A stretch of DNA of 64,000 nt from Kineosporia corallincola (GTDB lineage: Bacteria; Actinomycetota; Actinomycetes; Actinomycetales; Kineosporiaceae). Made by a program: the position numbers and the translations under genes. How positions within the stretch are numbered: the stretch's first letter is position 1; each line of letters opens with the position of its first letter. Shown here piece after piece: positions 20,182-29,623 of this stretch. The stretch spans positions 558,001 through 622,000 of the forward strand of contig NZ_JAHBAY010000003.1 in the NCBI RefSeq assembly GCF_018499875.1, written 5' to 3'. Under the pieces are notes generated by a model that was not told the DNA's origin, did no database searches, and was given only the letters and a program-made list of their open reading frames with translations.

Positions 20182-21441
20182 TCACGCCGTCCCCTCCTCG
20201 GTGCGGGCATCGGTGCGGGCACCGGGACCGGCCTCGGTACGGGCCTCCACCCAGGGCGGCGCAATGCCTGTGGCGCACAGCATCTCGACCAGACCGGCCA
20301 GCCGCGGCAGGACCGTGGAGGGGCCCGGGTTCTCCAGACGCAGCCGCTCGATCAGCAGCCGGGTGCGCACCCCATTGCCCCGGTACCAGGCCAGCAGAGC
20401 GAGCACGGCCAGCACCGGGCCGCGTTCGGCGGGCGTGCCGCGCCGGGCCAGCGCGGCCAGGACCTCCTCTCCCCGGCCCACCAGGTCTCGGTCGGGCAGA
20501 CCGCTGAACAACGGCTCCCAGAGCGTGGTCAGGTCGGGCGGGGTCTGCCCGGCCAGCAACTGGCGCAGGAGCCGCATGCGGGTGGAGCCGGGCACCGCGG
20601 CCAGCCGCACGAAAACCGCGTCGCGCAGGTACTGGTCGTGCAGGGGCGCGAACTCCAGCTGATCGGCGCTCCAGCCCTCGGCGTGCCCGAGCAGCGCGTT
20701 CCAGGTGCGCCACCAGCGGCGCCGGGCCCGTTCCGCCTCTTCCGCGGGCATCCGCGCCCACACGTCACCGGGCGGGTCGTCGTCGGTCGGGCCGCCCTCG
20801 GCCGGGTCGCCGGAGGCCGGGTGCCCGACGTCGGCGATCAGGTCGGCCTCACCGTCGGCCAGCCGGTCACCACGCAGCACGTGGGCCACGGCCACCGCGC
20901 TGTTCTCGATCTCGCTCAGCGGCCGGCCGCCGGGTGGACAGCAGTCGTGGTCGGGGCAGGAGAGCGAGCGGAAGGCGGTGGGCGTGACGCCGATGACGTC
21001 GTACAGCCTGACCCCTGCCCGCAGCAGGCGCTGCGGCAAAGCCCGCACCACCGGCGGCGGTTCGGCCGCCAGCGCGTCGGGCGCCGCCACCACGGCGATC
21101 ACCCGGGCCTGCGGCTCGCCGTCGTGATCCGGGCGATCCGTGCTATCGGGGCGATCCGGTCGATCGGGGTGCTCCGGGGTGACGTCGAAGGCCGGTGCCG
21201 CCGGGCCGGTCAGCGCCTCGATCGCGGCGTCGACCACCCCCGCCACACCGGCGGGCCCGAACCAGGCCGGTGTCAGGTCGACCCGCAGCATCGCCCCGAC
21301 CCGCCCGCGCGGGCCGTGCACCGCGACCAGCACCAGACTGTTGAGCGGCCGGAAGCCGAGGGTGTACCAGACGGCGGCGACCAGGTCGGCCGGCCCGGCC
21401 GCGTTCACCGCGAGCCCGGAGGATGAGGAGGAGGAGAACAT
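20182..21441 (-). CDS. DUF4192 family protein
   Basis: This roughly 419-residue protein fits the actinobacterial DUF4192 family. It opens with LVAAVWYTLGFRPLNSLVLV, then LRVDLTP, with a central RLYDVIGVT, SEIENSAVAVAHVLRG and a helical C-terminus with LLAWYRGNGVRTR. No enzymatic motif or membrane segment is evident. An Asp/Pro/Arg-rich insert (HPDRPDRPDSTDRPDH) sits near residue 95. The start is uncertain; ATG 21441 places the conserved region near the N-terminus. The last ~15 residues are a short Glu/Ala/Arg/Thr repeat. Confidence 0.8.
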   Translation of the reverse strand: MFSSSSSSGLAVNAAGPADLVAAVWYTLGFRPLNSLVLVAVHGPRGRVGAMLRVDLTPAWFGPAGVAGVVDAAIEALTGPAAPAFDVTPEHPDRPDRPDSTDRPDHDGEPQARVIAVVAAPDALAAEPPPVVRALPQRLLRAGVRLYDVIGVTPTAFRSLSCPDHDCCPPGGRPLSEIENSAVAVAHVLRGDRLADGEADLIADVGHPASGDPAEGGPTDDDPPGDVWARMPAEEAERARRRWWRTWNALLGHAEGWSADQLEFAPLHDQYLRDAVFVRLAAVPGSTRMRLLRQLLAGQTPPDLTTLWEPLFSGLPDRDLVGRGEEVLAALARRGTPAERGPVLAVLALLAWYRGNGVRTRLLIERLRLENPGPSTVLPRLAGLVEMLCATGIAPPWVEARTEAGPGARTDARTEEGTA

Positions 21442-21534
21442 GCCCCGACCATCCCCCGGAACCCGCTCCCCCCAGGGGCTTCCGACCCCCTCTGTGGAAA
21501 AGCCGGGCGTCCTGCCGACTGTGGAAAGCACGAT

Positions 21535-22392
21535 TCAGAAGTCGCGGAAGCAGGGACCGCCGGACAGGGCCGCGAGCCCGCGCCGGTCACCCACCTCGAA
21601 CCCGTCCGTGTGCGACTGGGCGGTCGGCGTGCGGTACATCAGCTCCCCCGGGTCGTCCACGTGGTCGAGCCCGAGCACGTGACCGAACTCGTGCAGCACC
21701 ACGGCGTCGATCCGGGCCTGCCCGTCACCCCAGGTCGCCACCTCCGACAGGTGCTCCCGGTTCAGGTAGACCACGCCGCTGACGTACCGCCGGCTGCCCG
21801 GCGACGCCCCGGACACGGTGTCCGGCCCACCCAGCCCGGCGAACCCCTTCATGTGCGGGTACTCGGCCGGGTCGGTCCATGCCACCAGCACCGGGGACCA
21901 GCGGTTGCCGTAGCGCTCGCGGTCCTGGGCCGGGCGGTCCACGATCGGCGCCTCGCCGGTCGGGCCGTCGAAGGTGAAGCGCAGCCCGGTGATCCGCTGC
22001 ACCCGGTCCACCGCCCGGTCGATCGCCAGTTGCCCACCGGGCGGCGTCCCGGCGGTCCGCACCACGTAGTGCACCGGCCGGCAGGGGTCCCAGCGCACCG
22101 GGTCGCCCGAGCCGTCGTCCTGATACTCCAGCAGCTTGTAGCCACCGGTTCCGGACGGGGCGGGGGCCGGTGACGCCAGCGGCACCCGGGACGCGTCCTG
22201 CGGCAGGGCCGGGTGCATCGCCCCGCCGCCGCCCCGCAGCCAGCGGCCGGTCGGGTCGGAGGCGAACACCATCGACATGCCCAGCAGCGCGGTCAGGCAG
22301 AGGGTGAGGACGATCGTCAGGAAGGAGGATGCGTGGTGCGCGCCGGCCGGTGCCAGGGCAGCCACCGACGGCTCCCGACGGGCCGTGTCCAT
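21535..22392 (-). CDS. Secreted or membrane-anchored matrixin-like zinc protease
   Basis: This 285-residue protein has an N-terminal hydrophobic segment (about residues 23-44) serving as signal anchor or signal peptide, a Pro/Ala linker, and a metzincin peptidase domain. The zinc motif HEFGHVLGLDH lies at 234-244 (three His ligands, catalytic Glu), with GELM just after as the Met-turn. These are hallmarks of matrixins (M10). It is predicted to act outside the cell; the substrate is unknown. No propeptide cysteine switch is apparent. The ATG at 22392 has only a weak ribosome binding site. Confidence 0.88.
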   Translation of the reverse strand: MDTARREPSVAALAPAGAHHASSFLTIVLTLCLTALLGMSMVFASDPTGRWLRGGGGAMHPALPQDASRVPLASPAPAPSGTGGYKLLEYQDDGSGDPVRWDPCRPVHYVVRTAGTPPGGQLAIDRAVDRVQRITGLRFTFDGPTGEAPIVDRPAQDRERYGNRWSPVLVAWTDPAEYPHMKGFAGLGGPDTVSGASPGSRRYVSGVVYLNREHLSEVATWGDGQARIDAVVLHEFGHVLGLDHVDDPGELMYRTPTAQSHTDGFEVGDRRGLAALSGGPCFRDF

Positions 22393-22476
22393 GACCCAGT
22401 CGTCGTCGCCGGGGCAGGACGGCTAGATCCCCCCAAAGGGTGGTGGGCTCCCGGCCCACCCGGCGGGGCCCACGAA

Positions 22477-22526
22477 AAATGGTGGACGACGAGGAGCCCG
22501 GCCGGGCTCCTCGTCGTCCACCATTT
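22477..22526. repeat. 50-bp perfect palindrome: inverted pair of dispersed motif, also a terminator
   Basis: Arms 22477-22501 and 22502-22526 are perfect 25-bp complements. Each arm contains CTCCTCGTCGTCCACCATT. Read on the minus strand it follows the GGDEF gene by 9 bp and ends in a run of five T, so it can terminate that gene. The same core recurs singly at 30486, 40054, 41749 and 56412 and inside genes at 9798 and 35443. Confidence 0.9.
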
Positions 22527-22535
22527 CTGACGCGG

Positions 22536-24170
22536 CTAGCCGACCACCGCGGAGTCGCCGCCCGCCCGCTTCGCCGTGTACATCGCCTCGTCGGCACGAC
22601 GCAGCCACTCCGGCTCGTCCACCGGGGCGGTCCGCACGGCCACCCCGATACTCGCCGTGACCCGGGCGCCGCCCGACTGCGGGCAGGTGCGGACGGTCTC
22701 CAGCAGCCGTTCGGCCAGGGCCACCGCACGCCCCTCCTCGAGCAGCGCGATCACCACGAACTCGTCACCGCCCCAGCGCGCCACCACGTCCTCCAGACGC
22801 GCGGCCGTGCGCAGCGCGGCGGAAACCTGCTGGAGCACCACGTCTCCCGCCAGGTGTCCCTGTGAGTCGTTGACCTCCTTGAACCCGTCCAGGTCGATGA
22901 GCAGCAGGGCGACCGGCTCACCCGCCGGCAGCGAGGCGGCCTCGGCGATCGCGTCGGCACCGCCGCGCCGGTTCACCAGGTTGGTCAGCGGGTCCAGCCG
23001 GGCCGCGCGGGCCAGCACCTTGCGCTCGTCGGCGCCACGCAGCAGATCGACCCGGGCCCGGAAGAGCGCGTCGAGCAGGGTGGAGGTCTCGTCCTCCCGC
23101 CGCCCGGCGAGCGACAAGTACTCGACCGTGCCGCTGCCCGGGTCGGCCACCCGGGGGTGCTCGGCCAGCATCACCTCGTGCGCCAGGGCCTGCCGCTCGG
23201 AGTCGATGACGTGGTCACGCACCACGGCCAGCGCCCGCGCGCCGAGGGCCGCACCCTCGCCGGCCCGGTCCAGCCGCACCAGCGCGCGAATCATGCCGAT
23301 CGCCCAGAACACCTGGGCCGAGGCCGCCTCCGGCCCGCGCTCCAGCACGCCGGGGATGCCGGTGAGCCGGTCGAGCGCCTGCGAGGCGTCGCCGAGCATC
23401 GCGACCGACAGCGCCGTGAGCACCTCGCACTCCAGCCCGACCACCCGGAAGGTCAGACCGGCGTCGGCCTCCACCGCCCGGGCGATCGTGGCGACCGCCT
23501 CGTCGAGCTGGTCGTGATCGGCGGCGAACGGTGGCCGGTGCGCGGCCCGCACCCCGCGCTCGGCGTGCTCGAAGGCCAGGTTGCTGAGCCGGGCGACGCG
23601 CTGGTGGCGGGGCAGGTTCTGCTCCACTCCGTCGAGCCGCCGGTGGATCTCGCGCACGCCCTCGGTGACCCCGATCAGCCGGTGCGCCGAGGCCAGCGCG
23701 CCCAGGGCCAGCTGCACCTCGGGATCGTGCAGGTCGTCCAGGTCGGCCGCGGCGGCGTGGGCCAGCTGCTCGACCGCCTGCTCCAGCTGCCCCTCCCGGC
23801 GCAGCAGCTCGACCAGCAGGCACCGGGCCTGCACCGTGGCGGCGACATGACCGGTGCTGCGGCACAGGGCGATCAGCTCACGGGTGACCATCACCGCGAT
23901 CGGCGTCTCGCCGAGCGTCATCAGGCACAGCGCCTGCACGTAGAGGGCGGCGGTCCGGGCGCACGGCTCGGGGCCGGCGCGCAGCGCCTCCTCGACCTCG
24001 GCCAGCACGTCCTCGGCGAAACCGTCCTGGGCCCGCACCACCCAGTCGGGCCGGGCCGCCAGCACCGCGGCGGAGGTCCACCGCAGGTGTGCGCCCGTCA
24101 CCGAGCCGGCCAGGGGCACCAGACCGGTGCCGAAGAAGGGCGGCGCCTGGTGGGCGTCGGACGAACTCAT
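22536..24170 (-). CDS. Diguanylate cyclase with N-terminal helical-repeat domain
   Basis: This 544-residue soluble protein has an N-terminal ~360-residue Ala/Leu-rich helical region resembling TPR solenoids, then a GGDEF domain (DPLTNLVNRRGG, later RWGGDEFVV). The catalytic GGDEF is intact, and the product-inhibition site RxxD is present as RLED exactly five residues upstream, so it should make c-di-GMP and be feedback inhibited. There is no transmembrane segment; the solenoid probably senses a protein partner. ATG 24170 follows AGGAGG by 8 nt. It is a monocistronic unit terminated by the palindrome at 22477. Confidence 0.9.
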   Translation of the reverse strand: MSSSDAHQAPPFFGTGLVPLAGSVTGAHLRWTSAAVLAARPDWVVRAQDGFAEDVLAEVEEALRAGPEPCARTAALYVQALCLMTLGETPIAVMVTRELIALCRSTGHVAATVQARCLLVELLRREGQLEQAVEQLAHAAAADLDDLHDPEVQLALGALASAHRLIGVTEGVREIHRRLDGVEQNLPRHQRVARLSNLAFEHAERGVRAAHRPPFAADHDQLDEAVATIARAVEADAGLTFRVVGLECEVLTALSVAMLGDASQALDRLTGIPGVLERGPEAASAQVFWAIGMIRALVRLDRAGEGAALGARALAVVRDHVIDSERQALAHEVMLAEHPRVADPGSGTVEYLSLAGRREDETSTLLDALFRARVDLLRGADERKVLARAARLDPLTNLVNRRGGADAIAEAASLPAGEPVALLLIDLDGFKEVNDSQGHLAGDVVLQQVSAALRTAARLEDVVARWGGDEFVVIALLEEGRAVALAERLLETVRTCPQSGGARVTASIGVAVRTAPVDEPEWLRRADEAMYTAKRAGGDSAVVG

Positions 24171-24511
24171 GGGGCCCACCTCCTGTGGCTGTCAGGCATC
24201 CGGACCGGACGCCACGCACAGTGCGACGTACCGGGCGTTCCGTAGTATTCCGCTCACGCCTGTGCGACGCCCGCTTCTGCCCGGGCGTTTCGTCACCCGA
24301 GGTCAGAATCGGTGCCTCACCCGCCGATAAACGACAAAGTATGCGGACGTGTTTCACCTCGGCGAAGAGTTCTCCTGAGACTATTGTCACGATTCGCTAT
24401 CGCACCACTGCGGCACGTGTCCGCCGTCAGACACCCGTAGCCCGGCGGTCCCGCCCGTCCCGGCTAGGGTTACCGGCAGAAATCCACCGTCGTTCCGCAC
24501 GGGAGCCAGCC
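24171..24511. other. Divergent intergenic region
   Basis: About 340 bp between the divergent GGDEF gene and the phosphofructokinase gene. TAGGGT at 24465-24470 is a possible -10 for the latter, about 40 nt upstream of its ATG, but no -35 is evident. The middle is comparatively AT-rich (24330-24400). No RNA gene was recognised. Confidence 0.4.
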
Positions 24512-25735
24512 ATGTCCGTTCGTCGTGTCGCACTGCTCACCGCAGGTGGTCTGGCCCCCTGCCTGTCCTCCTCGGTCGGGGGCCTGATCGAGCGCTACAC
24601 CGAGATCGCCCCCGAGGTCGAGATCATCGGCTACCGCAACGGCTACGCCGGCCTGCTCGCCGGCGACCACCTCGACGTCACCCCCGAGATCCGCGAGAAG
24701 GCGCCGCTGCTGCACAACTTCGGCGGCAGCCCGATCGGCAACAGCCGGGTCAAGCTGACCAACGTCGCCGACTGCGTCAGGCGCGGCCTGGTGAAGGAGG
24801 GCCAGGACCCGCTCAAGGTCGCCGCCGAGCAGCTGACCAAGGACGGCGTGCAGGTGCTGCACACCATCGGTGGTGACGACACCAACACCACCGCCGCCGA
24901 CCTCGCCGCGTACCTGCACGAGAACGGCTACGAGCTGACCGTGGTCGGCCTGCCCAAGACGATCGACAACGACGTGGTGCCGATCCGCCAGAGCCTCGGT
25001 GCCTGGACGGCGGCCGAGCAGGGCGCCGTGTTCGCCCGCAACGTGATCGCCGAGCACTCCTCGAACCTGCGCATGCTCATCGTGCACGAGGTGATGGGCC
25101 GCAACTGCGGCTGGCTGACCGCCGCCACCGCCGCCAAGTACCGCGAGTGGGTCACCACCCAGCAGTACGCCGGGTTCGGCAACGAGCAGAACACCTGGGA
25201 CGTGCACGCCGTGTTCGTGCCGGAGCTCGACATCGACATCGAGGCCGAGGCCACCCGGCTGCGGGCGCAGATGGACGCGACCGGCGCGGTCAACATCTTC
25301 TTGTCCGAGGGCGCCGGCGTGGACTCGATCGTGGCGGAGATGACCGCCCGCGGCGAGGAGCCCGCCAAGGACGCGTTCGGCCACGTGAAGCTGGACACGA
25401 TCAACCCCGGCCAGTGGTTCGCCCAGCAGTTCGCCGAGAAGCTCGGCGCGGAGAAGGTGCTGGTGCAGAAGAGCGGCTACTTCTCCCGCGCCGCCGCCGC
25501 GAACAGCGAGGACCTGCGCCTGATCAAGGGCATGGTGGACCTGGCCGTGGAGAGCGCGCTGGCCCGGGTCAGCGGCGTGATCGGCCACGACGAGGAGCAG
25601 GACAACCGGCTCCGGGCGATCGAGTTCCCGCGGATCAGGGGCGGCAAGCCGTTCGACACCGGGCAGGCCTGGTTCGGCGAGCTGCTCGGCGCGATCGGCC
25701 AGGAGAAGGGCAAGCCGGTCAGCACCAGCCACTAG
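24512..25735 (+). CDS. pfp: Pyrophosphate-dependent 6-phosphofructokinase
   Basis: This 407-residue enzyme phosphorylates fructose-6-phosphate, using PPi as donor, in glycolysis and its reversal. The phosphate-donor motif reads GGDDTNTTA, with Asp where ATP enzymes have Gly, the classic mark of PPi specificity. The catalytic PKTIDNDV is present, with hexose-binding MGRNCGWLTA further on. Length and the C-terminal FPRIRGGKPFD fit the family. The ATG has GGGAG upstream. A strong terminator follows. Confidence 0.93.
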   Translation: MSVRRVALLTAGGLAPCLSSSVGGLIERYTEIAPEVEIIGYRNGYAGLLAGDHLDVTPEIREKAPLLHNFGGSPIGNSRVKLTNVADCVRRGLVKEGQDPLKVAAEQLTKDGVQVLHTIGGDDTNTTAADLAAYLHENGYELTVVGLPKTIDNDVVPIRQSLGAWTAAEQGAVFARNVIAEHSSNLRMLIVHEVMGRNCGWLTAATAAKYREWVTTQQYAGFGNEQNTWDVHAVFVPELDIDIEAEATRLRAQMDATGAVNIFLSEGAGVDSIVAEMTARGEEPAKDAFGHVKLDTINPGQWFAQQFAEKLGAEKVLVQKSGYFSRAAAANSEDLRLIKGMVDLAVESALARVSGVIGHDEEQDNRLRAIEFPRIRGGKPFDTGQAWFGELLGAIGQEKGKPVSTSH

Positions 25736-25758
25736 AACTGCCGGCAGAACTCCGGTGC

Positions 25759-25801
25759 AACGCCCACCGGCCCGGGAACGTCTCCAGGGCCGGTGGGCGT
25801 T
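25759..25801 (+). terminator. Terminator of phosphofructokinase gene
   Basis: A perfect 15-bp stem (25759-25773 with 25787-25801, 13-nt loop) is followed by TTCG. Confidence 0.88.
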
Positions 25802-25826
25802 TCGTCATTGTTCGAGAGGTAGTGCT

Positions 25827-26240
25827 GTGGGTCTGATCCGGTTCGTCCTCAACGTCATCTGGTTCGTGCTGGCCGGTTTCTGGCTGGCCGTCGGTTATGC
25901 CCTGGCCGGGCTGCTGATGTGCGTGCTGATCGTCACCATCCCGTTCGGGATCGCGTCGTTCCGCCTGGCCGGGTTCGTGCTCTGGCCGTTCGGCCGCACC
26001 ATCGTGGCGCAGCACGACGCCGGCACGCCGTCGCTCATCGGCAACGTGCTCTGGTTCCTGCTCGCCGGTCTGTGGATCGCGATCGGGCACGTGGTCACCG
26101 GCATCGCCCTGTGCGTCACCATCGTCGGCATCCCGTTCGGCTGGGCCAACATCAAGCTCGCCCTGGTCGCCCTGGCCCCGCTGGGCAAGGAGGTCGTCTC
26201 CTCCGACGACCCGCGGGCCGTGCCGGTGGTCTGGGCGTAA
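25827..26240 (+). CDS. YccF domain membrane protein
   Basis: This 137-residue protein shows two tandem YccF-type repeats: NVIWFVLAGFWLAVGYALAG with IVTIPFGIASFRL, then NVLWFLLAGLWIAIGHVVTG with IVGIPFGWANIKL. Each has paired hydrophobic helices and a conserved IPFG turn, giving about four membrane segments. Inner-membrane location is expected; function is not established for the family. The GTG start at 25827 follows GAGAGG. It stands alone behind a terminator and ahead of the ABC-F gene. Confidence 0.88.
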   Translation: MGLIRFVLNVIWFVLAGFWLAVGYALAGLLMCVLIVTIPFGIASFRLAGFVLWPFGRTIVAQHDAGTPSLIGNVLWFLLAGLWIAIGHVVTGIALCVTIVGIPFGWANIKLALVALAPLGKEVVSSDDPRAVPVVWA

Positions 26241-26282
26241 CCCATTTGAGCTGAGGGGCGGGGATGCACGAGTCTTCTCCCC

Positions 26283-27938
26283 ATGTCCGCAACACTGCTC
26301 GCCCGCGATATCGCCGCCGGGCACGGCGACCGTCAGCTGTTCACCGGTCTCGACCTGGTGGTCGCCCCCGGCGACGTGGTCGGCCTGGTCGGGGCCAACG
26401 GGGCGGGCAAGTCCACCCTGCTGAAAATCCTTGCCGGGCTTGACGATGCCGAGAACGGCAAGGTCTCGCTGAGCCCGGAGCAGGCCACCGTCGGCTACCT
26501 GCCGCAGGAGCACGAGCGGCGCCCGGGTGAGACCGTGCTGGAGTTCCTCTCCCGGCGCTGCGGCATCACCCGGGCCCAGGCCGAGCTCGACTCCGCCACC
26601 GAGGAACTCGCGAACGGCGGTGACGGCGACGCCTATTCGGTGGCGCTGGAGCGCTGGCTCGCGCTCGGCGCGGCCGACTTCGACGAGCGGGCCGAGCAGG
26701 TCACCGACGAGATCGGGTTGCGTTCCGGTCTGGTCGGCGGCCTGGGGACGACGATGAGCTCGCTGTCCGGTGGCCAGGCCGCCCGGGCCGGTCTGGCCTC
26801 GCTGCTGCTCAGCCGCTACGACGTCATCCTGCTCGACGAGCCGACGAACGACCTCGACCTGGACGGCCTGGCCCGGCTGGAGCGTTTCGTCACCGACCTG
26901 CGCCCCGGAGTCGTGGTGGTGAGTCACGACCGGGAGTTCCTGGCCCGCACGGTGACCCGGGTGGTCGAGCTCGACCTGGCCCAGCAGCAGGTCAGCGTGT
27001 ACGGCGGTGGTTACGAGGCCTACCTCGAGGAGCGTGAGGTGGCCCGGCGGCACGCCCGCGAGGCCTACGAGGACTACGCCGACACCAAGGCCGGGCTGGA
27101 GGAACGCGCCCACACCCAGCGCAGCTGGATGGACAAGGGCGTGCGCAACGCCCGGCGCAAGAAGACCGACAACGACAAGTTCGTGCCCGCCTTCCGGGCC
27201 GAGTCGGCCGAGAAGCAGGCGGCGAAGGCCCGTCAGACGCAGCGCATGATCGAGCGGCTGGAGGTGGTCGAGGAGCCACGCAAGGAGTGGACCCTCCAGT
27301 TCGAGATCGCCACCGCCGCCCGCTCCGGCGCCGTGGTGGCAACGGTGGACGGCGCGGTGGTCGAGCGCGGCGACTTCCGCCTCGGGCCCGTCACCTTGCA
27401 GATCGACTGGGCCGACCGGATCGCGATCACCGGTCCCAACGGCTCGGGCAAGAGCACTCTGCTCTCCCTGCTCCTGGGACGCGTCGAGCCGGCCTCCGGA
27501 CGGGCCTCGCTGGGTTCGGGCGTGGTGGTCGGCGAGATCGACCAGGCCCGCTCGGCCTTCACCGGTGAGGCCACGGTGGCGCAGGCCCTCGGCGCGCACG
27601 TGCCGGACTGGCCGGACGCCGAGGTGCGCACCCTGCTGGCCAAGTTCGGTCTCGGCGCGCGGCACGTGCTGCGACCGGCCGGCACCCTCTCGCCCGGTGA
27701 GCGCACCCGGGCCGGGCTGGCGCTGCTCCAGGCCCGCGGGGTCAACCTGCTGGTGCTCGACGAGCCCACCAACCACCTCGACCTGCCGGCCATCGAGCAG
27801 CTGGAGCAGGCGCTGGAGTCGTTCGGCGGCACGCTGCTGCTGGTCTCGCACGACCGGCGCATGCTGGAGGCGGTGCGGGTGACGAGGCGCCTGAGCGTGT
27901 CGGCAGAGAACGGGGTGGGCACCGTCCGGGAGGAGTGA
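26283..27938 (+). CDS. ABC-F family ATPase (ribosome-associated)
   Basis: This 551-residue soluble protein has two ABC ATPase domains and no transmembrane part. The first has GANGAGKST, LSGGQAARA and LLDEPTNDLD; the second has GPNGSGKST, LSPGERTRA and VLDEPTNHLD. Between them is a charged helical linker (about residues 240-330) that reaches the peptidyl-transferase center in ABC-F proteins. Such proteins either resolve stalled ribosomes or protect them from antibiotics. The actinobacterial type with DEPTNDLDLDGL resembles macrolide or lincosamide resistance ABC-Fs, but resistance is only inferred. The second signature has SPGE instead of SGGE. Confidence 0.9.
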   Translation: MSATLLARDIAAGHGDRQLFTGLDLVVAPGDVVGLVGANGAGKSTLLKILAGLDDAENGKVSLSPEQATVGYLPQEHERRPGETVLEFLSRRCGITRAQAELDSATEELANGGDGDAYSVALERWLALGAADFDERAEQVTDEIGLRSGLVGGLGTTMSSLSGGQAARAGLASLLLSRYDVILLDEPTNDLDLDGLARLERFVTDLRPGVVVVSHDREFLARTVTRVVELDLAQQQVSVYGGGYEAYLEEREVARRHAREAYEDYADTKAGLEERAHTQRSWMDKGVRNARRKKTDNDKFVPAFRAESAEKQAAKARQTQRMIERLEVVEEPRKEWTLQFEIATAARSGAVVATVDGAVVERGDFRLGPVTLQIDWADRIAITGPNGSGKSTLLSLLLGRVEPASGRASLGSGVVVGEIDQARSAFTGEATVAQALGAHVPDWPDAEVRTLLAKFGLGARHVLRPAGTLSPGERTRAGLALLQARGVNLLVLDEPTNHLDLPAIEQLEQALESFGGTLLLVSHDRRMLEAVRVTRRLSVSAENGVGTVREE

Positions 27939-28009
27939 CCGCCACATCGATCCACCCCGGGTGATCAGGTCGAAGTGTTGTTGTCGGTGGTCGCGGGCAG
28001 AGTAGTGCC

Positions 28010-29623
28010 GTGCTCCTCTCCGAGATCGCCGCGGCCTCCGAGGCCGTGGCCGCCGCCTCCGCCCGGCGCGACAAGATCGCGCTGCTGGCAACCTGTCTGC
28101 GGCAGGCCGCGGCGGGGCCGGGCGCCGATGCGCCGGTGGTCGCGGCCTGGCTCTCGGGGCGCACCTTCCAGCGCCGCACCGGTCTGGGCTGGGCGTCGCT
28201 GCGGTCGGCTCCCCCGCCCGCGCAGCAGCCCACGCTCACGGTGCGCGAGGTCGACGACGCCCTGGCCCGGGCCTCGCTGCTGACCGGGCCGGGCTCGGCC
28301 ACCGAACGGCAGATCATCGTCACGTCGCTGCTGGCCACCGCCACCGCGCCCGAGCAGCGCCTGCTCACCGGCCTGATCTCCGGCGAGCTGCGGCAGGGCG
28401 CCGCCGCCGGGCTGCTGGTCGACGCCGTGGCCTCGGCCGCCGCGGTTCCCCTGGCCTCGGTGCGCCGGGCCCTCGCCGTGCACGGCGACCTGCCCGACGT
28501 GGCCGCCGCCGCGCTGGAGGGCGGTGCGAGCGCCCTGGCCGCGTTCCAGCTCTCCGTCGGCCGGGCCCTGGCACCGATGCTGGCCGCGCCCGCCCCCGAG
28601 CTCGACGCCGCGCTGGCGAAAACCGGCCCGGCGGGCGTGGAGTGGAAGCTCGACGGGGTGCGTGTGCAGATCCACCGGCAGGGCGACGAGGTGGCCGTGT
28701 TCACCCGCACCCTCGACGACATCACCGCCCGGGTGCCCGAAGTGGTCGAGGCGGCCAGGGGTCTCACCGCCGGCACCACGATCATGGACGGCGAGGTGCT
28801 CGCCACCACGGCCACCGGCCGGCCCGCACCGTTCCAGGTCACCTCGGCCCGGGTGGCCCGGCGCGACGTCGAGAAGGGCCGCGCCGCCACACCTCTCAGC
28901 CTCACGCTGTTCGACACGCTGCACGTCGACGGCGACGACCTGATCGACCTGCCGGGCTCCGCCCGGCGCGCCCGGCTGGAGGCGGCGGCGCCGCACCTCG
29001 TCGTCCCCCGGCACCTGGTCGAAGACCCCTCCGACGCCGCCGAAGTGGCCCGCGCGCAGGCGTTCTCGGCCGACACGCTGGCCCGGGGCCACGAGGGTGT
29101 GGTGGTCAAGTCGCTGGCCGCGACCTACACCATGGGCCGGCGCGGGGCGGGCTGGGTCAAGGTCAAGCCACGCATCACGCTCGACCTGGTGGTGCTCGCG
29201 GCCGAGTGGGGGCACGGGCGGCGCACCGGCAGGCTGTCCAACCTGCATCTGGGTGCCCGTGACCCGGAGGGCGAGTACGGGCCGCCGGGCGGATTCGTCA
29301 TGCTCGGCAAGACCTTCAAGGGCCTGACCGACCAGATGCTGGCCTGGCAGACCGAGCGATTACGCGAGCTGGCCGAGCGGGAGTCGACGTGGGTCGTGCA
29401 CGTGCGTCCCGAGCTGGTGGTCGAGATCGCCTTCGACGGGGTGCAGCGCTCGCCGCGCTACCCGGCCGGCCTGGCCCTGCGGTTCGCCCGGGTGCTGGCC
29501 CACCGGCCGGACAAGCCCGCGGCGCAGGCCGACACCATCACGACGGTGCGGGCCCATCACGTGGTCGAAGAGGAAGACGGCGCCGTCACGGCGCACGGGT
29601 CCGAGGGAACGGAGCAGGGTTGA
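28010..29623 (+). CDS. ATP-dependent DNA ligase
   Basis: This 537-residue ligase seals nicks in duplex DNA. The N-terminal ~200-residue DNA-binding domain is Ala/Leu-rich. The adenylation domain has the nucleophile Lys213 in EWKLDGVRVQ, then IMDGEVL, FDTLHVDG, EGVVVK and the final WVKVKP motif. An OB domain follows. The domain order matches the LigB-type ligases of actinobacteria, which are larger than the LigC/LigD forms. The GTG start has no strong ribosome binding site. Its stop overlaps the TTG start of the PAP2 gene. Confidence 0.92.
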   Translation: MLLSEIAAASEAVAAASARRDKIALLATCLRQAAAGPGADAPVVAAWLSGRTFQRRTGLGWASLRSAPPPAQQPTLTVREVDDALARASLLTGPGSATERQIIVTSLLATATAPEQRLLTGLISGELRQGAAAGLLVDAVASAAAVPLASVRRALAVHGDLPDVAAAALEGGASALAAFQLSVGRALAPMLAAPAPELDAALAKTGPAGVEWKLDGVRVQIHRQGDEVAVFTRTLDDITARVPEVVEAARGLTAGTTIMDGEVLATTATGRPAPFQVTSARVARRDVEKGRAATPLSLTLFDTLHVDGDDLIDLPGSARRARLEAAAPHLVVPRHLVEDPSDAAEVARAQAFSADTLARGHEGVVVKSLAATYTMGRRGAGWVKVKPRITLDLVVLAAEWGHGRRTGRLSNLHLGARDPEGEYGPPGGFVMLGKTFKGLTDQMLAWQTERLRELAERESTWVVHVRPELVVEIAFDGVQRSPRYPAGLALRFARVLAHRPDKPAAQADTITTVRAHHVVEEEDGAVTAHGSEGTEQG

